A stretch of 64,000 nt of DNA, from the NCBI GenBank assembly GCA_038501195.1, contig JBBPUQ010000004.1, positions 4,602,001 through 4,666,000 of the forward strand, given 5' to 3'. The notes below the pieces were generated by a model. That model was not told the DNA's origin. It was given only the letters and a program-made list of their open reading frames with translations, and made no database searches. The stretch comes from Nemania diffusa (lineage: Eukaryota; Ascomycota; Sordariomycetes; Xylariales; Xylariaceae). The translations under genes and the position numbers were made by a program. The number at the start of each line of letters is the position of its first letter. Position 1 is the stretch's first letter. Of this stretch, positions 54,978 through 64,000 are shown in pieces.

Positions 54978-57900
54978 ATGTCCGGCCCTTCTTGTCAGCC
55001 CGAAAATGCCGCACATGCTGCACGGGTGAACGAGTCCCTGTCAGTCACGCCAGTCTCTCATCCTAGCGTCTCTGCCACCTCGGCTGCCGTTACCGCTGGT
55101 ACTACGACAACCATTGACGAACATCCCTCCTCTTTCACAGCTCTGACTGGCTCGCCAGCAAGTCTTGACCATGCACGCCCGGCTGCCATCTTCTCTCCCC
55201 CTTCAACAGACTCCACTGGCGTGCCTGTCTCGTCCTCTATATCTCCATCCTCCGCTTCTGCCGCCAGCCATGGAGACCTGGTTAATAAAAGACCACGGCC
55301 GCCGCTGGCTGTCCCCAAATCCAATGGACCTTCTTTACTAACCCAGGCTCTTGCTTCTGCGCGTGGTATTCCCTCTTCCTCTGGCGTACCTCAGACAGAT
55401 CAGCGCCAGTCCGACCACAAGCCCACACAACCCAATGACCAATCCTCCCGATCGAACCAATCCAACCATGTACCTAGCGATTCCCAAGAGTTAGCTCGCC
55501 TCGAGTCACGCCCTGAGGCCGTAGCGCATTGCTCGGGCGCTCCCTTGGCACCGACTGCCTTTCAGAGACGAATTGACCTCGCCCGAGCCATATCATCGCC
55601 TGCCTTACACTCATCAATAAACTTTGCAGTTGGCACTACAACCCCTGACTCTGCAACGATGCCTGGAGTTATAGAAACGGCTCCGGCAGTCAAGGATTAC
55701 CCAGGTCCCTTTCTTATGACTCGTGCAAGGGGGAGGTCTCTAGAGCGCACAGAGAAAGAAGCCCGCGTACATCGGATCAATGTGACTGAATTCCCCTTGG
55801 ACAGAGCTGGGGACACTATGTACAGCTGTCGCGATAGTGTTTTCTCCACTGACAATGACGATTCACGTGCTGAATATCGGGCATGGAGGACAGAAAGAAC
55901 AGTGTCAACGGGCCTGGAAAAGGCATGGTCTATTGGAACGGAGGATGTTGTCGGACACCGGGATGGCCAAGTCGAAAAGTCTATTGCCGAGGTATTGGCC
56001 GGGGTGGAACCAACAAGAAGCCGCAAGGCGAGCCACAGTCTTGGGGTCTTCAAGGAAGGCCTTCCTACCGACAAAGTCAAACGAAAGGAATCGAAATCTA
56101 CCTTAAAACAGGAAAAAACGGCACCATCCAAAGGGCCACGGACAGAAGGGCAGCCGCATGCGCGCACTTTGCTCAACAAAACCACTAAGACCCTGGCCCC
56201 ACCGCATCAGCCTGTAGGGGTTGAAGGTGAGCGGCCTTCATCAGGTACTGACCTTTTTCCGCCTGCTATACATGCCACTGAGACTCTAACCCAACGTGCT
56301 GAAGGTGACCACTTTGGTCTTTGGAAGAATGAGCCGGTGACAACTGAGCCTGGTAAAGTTCAAAACCACGCTGGACCGCATGTGCCATCATCAGAGCTCA
56401 CCAACAGGTCGCATCTTGGAAGTCAGGAGGTAGAGGGGCTGGGGGGAATCGATGCGCACGATGCTACAGAGTCAGCAAATCGTATTTCAGCGATTGAGGA
56501 GGCTATTGAGGAGGGCGAGGAATCCTCCGAGGAGAAAATATCATCTGCGGTTTTCCTACCACACCAAAGTCTGGAGGATTCTGCGAGAGACAGATCTTGT
56601 GTCATTGAGAAGGTTGAGCCTCAGCATTCTAGGCCTCGTTCTTCTACCAAGAAGGATTTTCACCCGTGGCTTGTGAAAGCAGATGAACCAGAAGTTGAAA
56701 GTGAAGGTCTAACTGGTGTACATCACGAAGACATGCCTGAAGGTAGGAAAGATGGCATACTGCGTGCCCGGGACTTGCCTAACAAAAAAGATGGAGATGC
56801 TGTTCTAAATGAAACTGAAATTGAAAACAAGCCACGTGATATACCCCAAATGGCCTCACAGCCAGTTTCTCGATATTACGAAGATCTGCTGCACGAGCAT
56901 CAGCTCCGGCCTAAGGTACCTCTCGAAGCTATTGAGTTGATACCGTACAAACACCAGGTTGGAGGCCACACAACCATTTGGAGATTCTCCAAGAGAGCCG
57001 TTTGCAAGCAGCTTAATAACCGAGAAAATGAGTTTTATGAGAAAATAGAACAGCATCATCGCGATCTTTTGCCTTTCTTGCCAAGGTCCGTTAAAGCTTA
57101 CGCTTTCCTCCTAGTTTTCTCATGACCATCCCAATGTGGTACATGATAGAGTTGCTAAGAATAGGTTGCTAATCATTGTTATAGATATATTGGTGTGCTG
57201 AATGTCACATATCAGAAACAGCCGCGTCGAAGGTCGACGGTAAGAAAAGACGAGGGCTTGGGAACTGAAAAGGTGTTGGGTGAATCTGATAACCAGTCAA
57301 ATGGCACCGATGGAAATACCAAGACTAGGGTTCGTCCATCGTCTAATGGCTATGATGAGGAAAACCGCAGAAGAATTGTCAGCCAGTCTCTTCAGTCGGG
57401 TCATATCCCAGTCCCTACCGTTACGTTCGTGGATAATCAACATATTTTACCTAGAAGCTTACTTCAACCTGCTATGGTTTCAGGGATCAAAGAGCGCCCA
57501 AGGAGCGCGTCCGCAGCTATGGTACAGCGGCACGTGGGTGACATTCCATCGCCAGCAGCGGACCATGACACTCGCCGAACTATCCGGCCTACGTTAGAAG
57601 ATCGACACGCAAATAGTTGGGGTGCGACAATGGTCAACAAGAAACTGAGGAACGAAGTATTTAATGATGCGTTCTTAAAACAGCCTATCACTGTGCATAA
57701 ACACCAGAGACCCGCTTCATACCACCGCTCAGTTCCGCGCCGTTCAGTGCCAACTCCTCAATCGAAGTCATTGTCAGGCTTTCCAACTATTGAAGGCGAG
57801 CACAACAAGTCTACGTTGTCGAATGAGCCAGCCAATCTTAGAACCCAGGTGACTCTCCTGCAAGGTTACAGCGACCTAGGGCCGAGAACTGATTGCATGG

Positions 57901-59105
57901 CCGCGGGGGGTGTAGACCATGTGAAAGATGTAACTGGTACTAGCGCACCAGAAGCAGAACTACTGGGAGAAAATTTCTCCCCACGCGTACAGAAGCGGCG
58001 TTACTCTGGTAGTAAGTTGCGGCGTAAGCCCCAAGAAGTTGGCGATCCGCGGGGCGACTTGAAATATTTCGAGGATGCGGACGATGACAGATACCGAGGT
58101 GGTAATAAGGAAATAGCACTATCACCGCTCAAAAGCGCAGCCAGAAATGAGGAAGCTGTCTCGAAGGGTACAGATCGCGAAAACCTAGCAAATGTCGATG
58201 TCCCAAACGGCGGAATGGCTTCCGTACTATCTCCTACCACACCCGATCTAGAAACGGAGTTAATGAAGATTCCGCGACCAGTTAATCCGAAGGAAGCTCA
58301 AACGCAAACTCACTCGAGGGTTGAATACTTCCTATTGCTTGAAGACCTCACCGCTGGGATGAAACGTCCCTGTATAATGGACTTGAAAATGGGAACTCGA
58401 CAATATGGCGTCGACGCCAATCCGGAAAAACGCGAATCTCAACGTCGAAAATGTGCGAACACAACATCTAAAGAACTAGGTGTCCGAGTATGTGGTTTAC
58501 AAACTTGGGATGCCAAGTCACAGACGTACCTATTCCGGGATAAGTACTACGGTCGAAATTTGAAAGCAGGAAAAGAGTTTCGGGACACACTAGCCATGTT
58601 CCTTTACGACGGCGTAGACTATAGTAGTGTCCTAAGACATATTCCCACCATACTTCAGAAACTGAACCAACTAGAGTTGACGATCCGCCGCCTACGTGGA
58701 TATCGGTTCTACGCTGCAAGTCTTCTGATGTTTTACGATGCTGGAACACCCAGCGACGGCAACGACACGGCTGCCGAGGACTCGGCGACGGACTTTGCAA
58801 CTGATACGGAGGATGCGTGGGATGTGAAAAGACATGATAGGGGCAAAGCCGAAATCGATTTTAAAATGGCGGACTTTGCGAATAGCGTGACGGCGGGCGA
58901 CCTCGCCACGGACAAGCCATGCCCGCCTGAACACGCAGATGAGCCGGACCAGGGCTTTCTACGGGGCCTCGCGACGCTAAGGAAATATTTCTTGCGGATA
59001 CAAAAGGACGTGCGGAGCGAGCTAGGGTTAAATCTACCGCGCAAGCATGATGAGGATGTTAGAGCAGTCGAAGACGATTATGACGAGCAGAGTGTCAGTG
59101 AGTGA
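54978..59105 (+). CDS. KCS1: Kcs1, inositol hexakisphosphate kinase
   Basis: Two exons (54978-57085, 57185-59105) give 1342 residues. The first 640 residues are Ser/Pro/Thr-rich and disordered. The inositol polyphosphate kinase domain is split: [20 protein letters not shown] and [13 protein letters not shown] before the intron, YIGVLNV directly after it. A poorly conserved spacer of some 350 residues follows, then [29 protein letters not shown] (the PxxxDxKxG signature, binding inositol phosphate), [12 protein letters not shown] and [13 protein letters not shown]. Kcs1 makes the inositol pyrophosphate 5-IP7 and related species, which affect phosphate signalling, telomeres and stress. An in-frame ATG 114 nt upstream (54864) would add 38 residues, but that stretch looks like leader. 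Confidence 0.92.
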
Positions 59106-59967
59106 GTAAGATTGGACGCAGCGGCTCGGCTCTCCCAGGGCGCGTGGGCACCACTAGATGAATGGGAGCTCATGATCAGCTCGTATTCCTTAGGTCTTTG
59201 GGATTGATACCCTAGAATGGCGCTGGGGGGATATTGCTCTATTTTTCTTTCCTGTTCACGTTTTACTTTGGCCTCGGGGTTAAGGGTTCGGTCGTGTTTC
59301 CTACAAATACCCTGCATATTTTGAGGCGTTTATTAGTAAGCACAGTGATGAAATAGGCAGAAGTATTTCGAGTGGAAGTCATTATAGCTCTTAACTGTTG
59401 ATGTTGAGTACCCTACTAATGATTTTGAGATTTTCTTGCCCGTCACGGTGACCAACATGAGAGGTTGCCAGTTAGTCTACTTTAAGAGGTGTGCTTTAAT
59501 TCTTATCGGTTAGTAGTTGAATCGAAGTATTATAATCAAGAAGATGCTGTTCCGTTGCTGAAGTTTGATAGTGATGAAGATGATAGCTCAAGCCCTCCGC
59601 ACGGTAGATTAGATACCTTACAGCGTACTTGATACCTAATAACGTACCTAAACTTTAAAGTAAGTTCATGCAGTAGGTACATCAGCGGGAGCGGGGTGTT
59701 TACCAATATAGAAGGTGGGGTAAAAGCGATAGGGCTGAAAGTGACAGATATATTTAGTCTGTCTCCATACACACAAGGTACGGAAAACACTACCTATCCA
59801 GATGACAGATACTGTACCTACCTACGTAATTTACCTATCTAGATAGTTGAGTACGCCAGTGGCTTGAGCCGCATTTTGAGAACCACCACTCACGGCGCAC
59901 CACGCCCTTCTTTACCCGCCTTGTATGCAATAGCGATGCGCTCCCGCCTCCCCTTTTTGCTTCCACT
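59106..59967. other. Intergenic between KCS1 and ALG2
   Basis: About 0.86 kb holding the KCS1 3' flank and the ALG2 promoter. TACCTACCTACGTAATTTAC-type strings occur at about 59,816-59,835. No coding signal was seen. Confidence 0.5.
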
Positions 59968-61437
59968 ATGGCGAAAAAGTCCCCAAATGATGGCAAGACA
60001 ATAGTCTTTCTACACCCAGACTTAGGCATTGGCGGTGCTGAAAGGCTTGTCGTCGACGCCGCCGTCGGCCTGCAGAAGCGCGGCCACAAGATTGTCATAT
60101 TCACGAGCCATTGCGATCCCGGCCATTGCTTCGACGAGGCCCGAGATGGTAAGTAGCTACTTGCTTGCTCACTTTCTTACAGTGCATTTTCTCGGATCCA
60201 TATACTGATAGACGCACTCTATTCTGCAGGGACCTTGGATGTTCGCGTGCGTGGCAATACCGTCGTGCCCCCCTCGATTCTCGGACGATTCAGCATCCTC
60301 TGCGCCATCCTCCGCCAGCTCCACCTAATCCTCCAGATCTACTTCACATCCGAGCTCCGCAGTCTACAACCCGATGCCTACTTCGTCGACCAACTCAGCG
60401 CCGGCCTGCCGCTGCTGCAGTACCTCCACCCGCAAGGGCGCATATTCTTCTACTGCCACTTCCCCGACCTCCTGCTCGCTCAGGGCAGGCAGAAGTGGTG
60501 GAAGCGCGCGTACCGGGTGCCGTTCGACTTCTGGGAGCAGTGGAGCATGAGCTTCGCAGACGCCATCGCCGTCAATTCCAACTTCACCAAAGGCGTCGTC
60601 AGCCGGACCTGGCCTGCCCTCGCGGGGCAGAGGGAGCTATGCATCGTGTATCCCTGCGTGGACACGAAGACAAGACAGAAGAAGCAGGGTGAGACCCCGC
60701 TGTGGAACGGGATGAAATTCGTCCTGAGCATCAACCGCTTCGAGCGCAAGAAGGACATCGCGCTCGCCATCAAGGCCTTCGCCGGCCTGAGCAAGGATAA
60801 GCGCGCCGGCGTGAGGCTCGCCGTCGCAGGAGGGTACGACCCGCGCGTGGCGGAGAACGTCGGGTACCACAGCGAGCTGGTGGCGCTGGCCGAATCGCTT
60901 GGGCTCAAGAACATGACGGTCCGGACCCCGCAGACGGCGCAGGCCGTGCCGCGGGACGTCGAGGTGCTGTTCCTGCAGAACGTGACGAACATGCTGAAGG
61001 AGATGCTCCTGTCGTCGGCGCGCCTGCTGGTCTACACCCCCGCCAACGAGCACTTCGGCATCGTGCCGCTCGAGGCCATGCTTAGCGGCGTCCCTGTCCT
61101 GGCCGCCAATACGGGGGGCCCTGTGGAGACTGTCGTGGAGGGCAAGACGGGGTGGCTGCGGTCTCCTGACAAGGTCGACGAATGGACTGATGTCCTAGAC
61201 AAAGCACTTCACCAACTGAGCCCGCACGACCTAGCCGAGATGTCGGAGGCGGGGATCGCGAGAGTTAAGAATGGCTTCGGGGAAGCAGAGATGGCGCAGC
61301 GCCTGGACACCATCTTTAGCGATATGCTTCGCACGGAGAGGCCGACCCGAGGCAGTGCGTCTAATGTAGTATTCTTGGCAAAGATGCTGGGTTTGTTTAC
61401 TGCCGCTGTGGCTGTTGTTGTCCGGGCTTGGTCATGA
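59968..61437 (+). CDS. ALG2: Alg2, alpha-1,3/1,6-mannosyltransferase
   Basis: Two exons (59968-60148, 60230-61437) give 462 residues. It is a GT4-family glycosyltransferase: the N-terminal [17 protein letters not shown] is the hallmark of Alg2, and [27 protein letters not shown] and [17 protein letters not shown] follow. The acceptor-binding [11 protein letters not shown] motif (the ExFG...E type) lies at about residue 340, then [18 protein letters not shown] hydrophobic C-terminal segment ([12 protein letters not shown]) suits the membrane attachment of Alg2 at the cytosolic face of the ER, where it adds the second and third mannoses to dolichol-linked oligosaccharide. Exon 2 is very GC-rich. 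Length is normal for the family. Confidence 0.94.
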
Positions 61438-62581
61438 TGACTGGACGGAACAATGGACATTGGCAGCGGTTATATCCATAGGCTGCGCTGTACAATAGCT
61501 AGATCAACTAATATATCATTAAGGTACATAATTTCTCTTGATATTTCTCTACCAGCGACTCTCACGAGGGGTATGTATAGAAGCAAAATTATCGTGATTC
61601 CTAGCAGTCCGAGAGTTCTCTTATACAACCGCGGGAATGTAGCCGGAAACTAGGATTCCTTAACGAAAAGCGGATTTATAGTGTTGTTCCCTAAGTGCAT
61701 TGAAGACTTGTTAGTCTTTTTGATATAAATAATGATAATGATAAGGCCTAGAAGGTGTAGTACAGCTAGTTTCGAGAAGAAAGAAAAAAGAGAAATGTTT
61801 AGGTAAAAACTAGGATGGTGTTAGGTAGCGCCAACTTCTTTACTATAGTCACCTTTCTTATTTTACGTGCGAGTATTTGTGTCAACAATTTCAGCGTCTC
61901 AACTAAAATAATAAGTCATACCTCTGAGACGCCTGTTAGCGAGGCCAAGACAGAGCCGTAGAGCTTCACGGCTAGACCGACGATGAGAATAGCTAATGCT
62001 TCCGCGAGATTAAGGACTAGTATCAACCATTGCTGCGCCATTAGGAGAAGGTAGAATAGTGGCTGTGACCTATCAACGGGCAAGTGGTTGGTTCTTATAG
62101 CTAAGACAGACTAGCCAAGCGGGATTCAAAGTTGATTGAGATGCTTTTACAAGACATCGCAATCCCGGAATCAGTAAAATGAAGTTTGCTAGAATCTTTC
62201 AAAAACATGAGACAAGAAGATGATACTCTCTTCCGATGCGAGTGTAGTGATAAATAAATGATGGCATATATATTTGGAGAAGGCTTGAAGATTTACTTAA
62301 TGAGGGCTATCGTGACTATGATCTCCCTATCGTGAGATCAGCTTTACGCGTATCTGTTGTCTGCCTTGGTAAGCACTCGCTAAATTAGGGTGTTTAATAC
62401 TAAGTTTCGGCCTCTATCAATTTGGGACACGTCCGTCTCTTTGCAATAAAACTCTTAGGGGACCGTAAGGCATACTTCTTACAGCCTAAGGCCAAAATCC
62501 TATCCTACATAATTCCACGACGTATACCATAATAGTACAAATAATTGCGCCAGGTTGTGAGACAGAAATATGACCCATATT
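61438..62581. other. Intergenic between convergent genes, with an ABC relic
   Basis: It holds the 3' ends of ALG2 (plus) and of the truncated transcription factor (minus). The only coding trace is the 63-codon ABC-transporter-like fragment at 61922-62110. The rest is AT-rich without recognisable content. Confidence 0.5.
61922..62110 (-). pseudogene. Fragment of an ABC-C (MRP-type) transporter membrane domain
   Basis: A 63-codon minus-strand stretch, open from just after a TAG at 62113-62111 to a GTATGA donor-like site at 61921, reads DRSQPLFYLLLMAQQWLILV and then LAVKLYGSVLASLTGVS. This matches the part of fungal ABC-C multidrug transporters where the transmembrane domain runs LDxSQRPYYLL, QRWLTLVLDL and LTGVSLV. 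Continuation on either side, including Walker motifs, is absent. It is most simply a relic of a decayed or rearranged transporter gene. The resemblance is judged from memory of the family. Confidence 0.55.
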
Positions 62582-64000
62582 TTACAAGTCAAGATCATAC
62601 AGATCGAAAGACCACAAGCTATCGAGCTGCATGGGCATACCGATATCCATGTTCATATCTGATGTTGTTGTCAGGACACTAGGGCCCCGTTCGAGTGTCT
62701 TCGGATGTAACGGGGCTTTGAATCTGCTTAAAAGGCGGTCGACTTCGGCGTATGTCAACTGACTATCCTTAGATCTGCTCTGTGTTTTCTTAAATTCGTC
62801 TGTTGGCAGTAAGTGACCGTCATGGGCTGTAGATAACAATTGTAGCACGTACGTATAAGGAACCGGGGCAGTGCCCACATGCTCGAGAATTGCTCTAAAA
62901 AGAGTAATAATAAGTGTTGGCCTTGGTTGAGGTTTGCTACGATAGGGGCTGCCGGGTCAGTGGCGCTCCGACGATGTAGTTCAAGGAAGCAAAGAGCCGA
63001 GAAAACAATGAAGCACTGTAAAACTAGAAGTTAGTGACTATCATATCGAAAATCCTTTGAATACTCTGGGGAGGATAAACATCTCCCAAATGAGACACAC
63101 CGTGTACGAGGATGTTTTGACCATGGGAGAGCTACATTAGAATGAGAGCATCTAAAAAAATACTCACTATTGCAGGGTCAATACGAGGGGAGTGCTGATT
63201 ATCCCACTGCTCTACTACCGAGACAATGTTCTGGCATGGCCCAAGAGACTCTAGCCAGCTCTGCACAAATTCCGCTTCATTTTCATCGAGTCTAGGAGGT
63301 ACGGAGATAATCAAATTGGCCATGTGCAGATGAAGAATATTAGTAAGTCTGATATGGTGATCAATGCACGATTCGCCCCCTAGCACATTTCTGGCTGGGT
63401 TGAGATAACGAGAAGGGAGCGATAATCTCAAAGCAGCGAGAGCGCCCTTAAGAGTCGTCACCTTCGTAGGCAATAGCTTTCCCATACTTCGTAGTCTCAT
63501 AACTATTTAAAATAAGCAGTTAGTAATTATAGCATGTCAGAGGGTGTGTATCTATGTAGATTCAGGGAGGCCTAGGGACAATAGGCTGGGGCGGGCACGG
63601 ATTGAAGTAGAGGACTCCTAAAAACATACTATACCCAGCTTGCCGTAAAGTGGTTGTGGTGATCATGTGAAGGTTGTAGTTGACCATGGTCCCATTTGAG
63701 ATGACCTCTTTTGCTGTTTTCCATATTTCTTCGACGTCATCGGGTAAAAATATCTTAGAGGTAGAGGCCGAAGGGTTATGAGCTTGATCATGTGGGGTCC
63801 TAGTGAGTGCGGTGTTAATGCTCTCGAGTTCGACGACAAACGGGGTCCCCACGGATATGTTGGAGTAAGAGTCCAGGCAATAGATGCACCAGAAAAGATA
63901 ACGCCAATCCTCGATGTCGTCTTCGGTGGCCGTAGCATAATCAAAAGCTGAACACAGTTCCGGATTATCGATTTGATTTATACCGATCCTATATGCTTTT
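62582..64000 (-). CDS. Fungal-specific transcription factor, 5' part outside window
   Basis: Partial gene running off the window end. Exons in reading order: 64000-63630, 63502-63168, 63015-62941, 62881-62582; phases agree throughout. The segment CSAFDYATATEDDIEDWRYLFWCIYCLDSY and SVGTPF, read across exon 1, fits the fungal-specific transcription factor domain (PF04082), in which a xRxxFWxxYxLDRxxS pattern is typical. Later exons are helical, and the C-terminus is acidic with a WSFDLYDLDL end that could act as an activation segment. The DNA-binding part, probably Zn(II)2Cys6, would lie beyond 64000. The junction 62940/62882 is the least certain. Regulatory target unknown. Confidence 0.7.

Overview
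This window is nuclear DNA of a filamentous ascomycete (Pezizomycotina, most likely Sordariomycetes). The evidence is that genes lie on both strands and carry short introns (about 50-140 nt) with GT/AG ends and CTAAC-like branch points. Many encoded families are fungal: Kcs1, Sok1, Rud3, Get1, HET-domain proteins, fungal-specific transcription factors and a secreted aspartic protease. Intergenic DNA is rich in TAGGTACC/TACCTACC strings, a feature I associate loosely with Xylariales and relatives. No tRNA, rRNA, CRISPR array or intact transposase gene was recognised.

Layout. 1-5.8 kb: a GPI-anchored-type aspartic protease (minus), then a mostly empty region with one doubtful coding fragment. 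5.8-12.7 kb: a prenyltransferase-alpha-repeat protein (minus), Get1 (plus), a conserved multi-pass membrane protein (plus) and the golgin Rud3 (minus). 13.8-16.5 kb: Nop15 (minus) and an SMN-like protein (plus), divergently transcribed. 18.7-25.1 kb: a secreted cupredoxin (plus), a 63-residue SERF protein (minus), a 489-bp foldback transposon remnant and a four-helix membrane protein (plus). 26.6-36.3 kb: Pcf11 (plus), a C2H2 transcription factor (plus) whose stop overlaps that of an MDR oxidoreductase (minus), and a LicD-type glycan phosphotransferase (minus). 38.5-50.3 kb: Mre11 (minus), an orphan ORF (plus), a HET-domain gene with an apparent nonsense codon (plus) and Sok1/TCP11 (minus). 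55-64 kb: Kcs1 (plus), Alg2 (plus), a short ABC-transporter relic (minus) and a transcription factor cut by the window edge (minus).

Most genes are unlinked housekeeping functions: tail-anchored protein insertion and Golgi tethering (Get1, Rud3), ribosome assembly (Nop15), splicing-complex assembly (SMN), mRNA 3' end formation (Pcf11), DNA repair (Mre11), inositol pyrophosphate and cAMP-related signalling (Kcs1, Sok1) and N-glycan assembly (Alg2). There is no biosynthetic cluster. The accessory material is the HET gene, the orphan ORF, the transcription factors, the foldback element and the ABC relic.

Exon boundaries were derived by hand from splice consensus, reading phase and family resemblance. 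I saw no compelling undescribed system. The observations most worth a second look are the foldback element, the interrupted HET gene, the ABC relic and the low-complexity insert inside the LicD domain.
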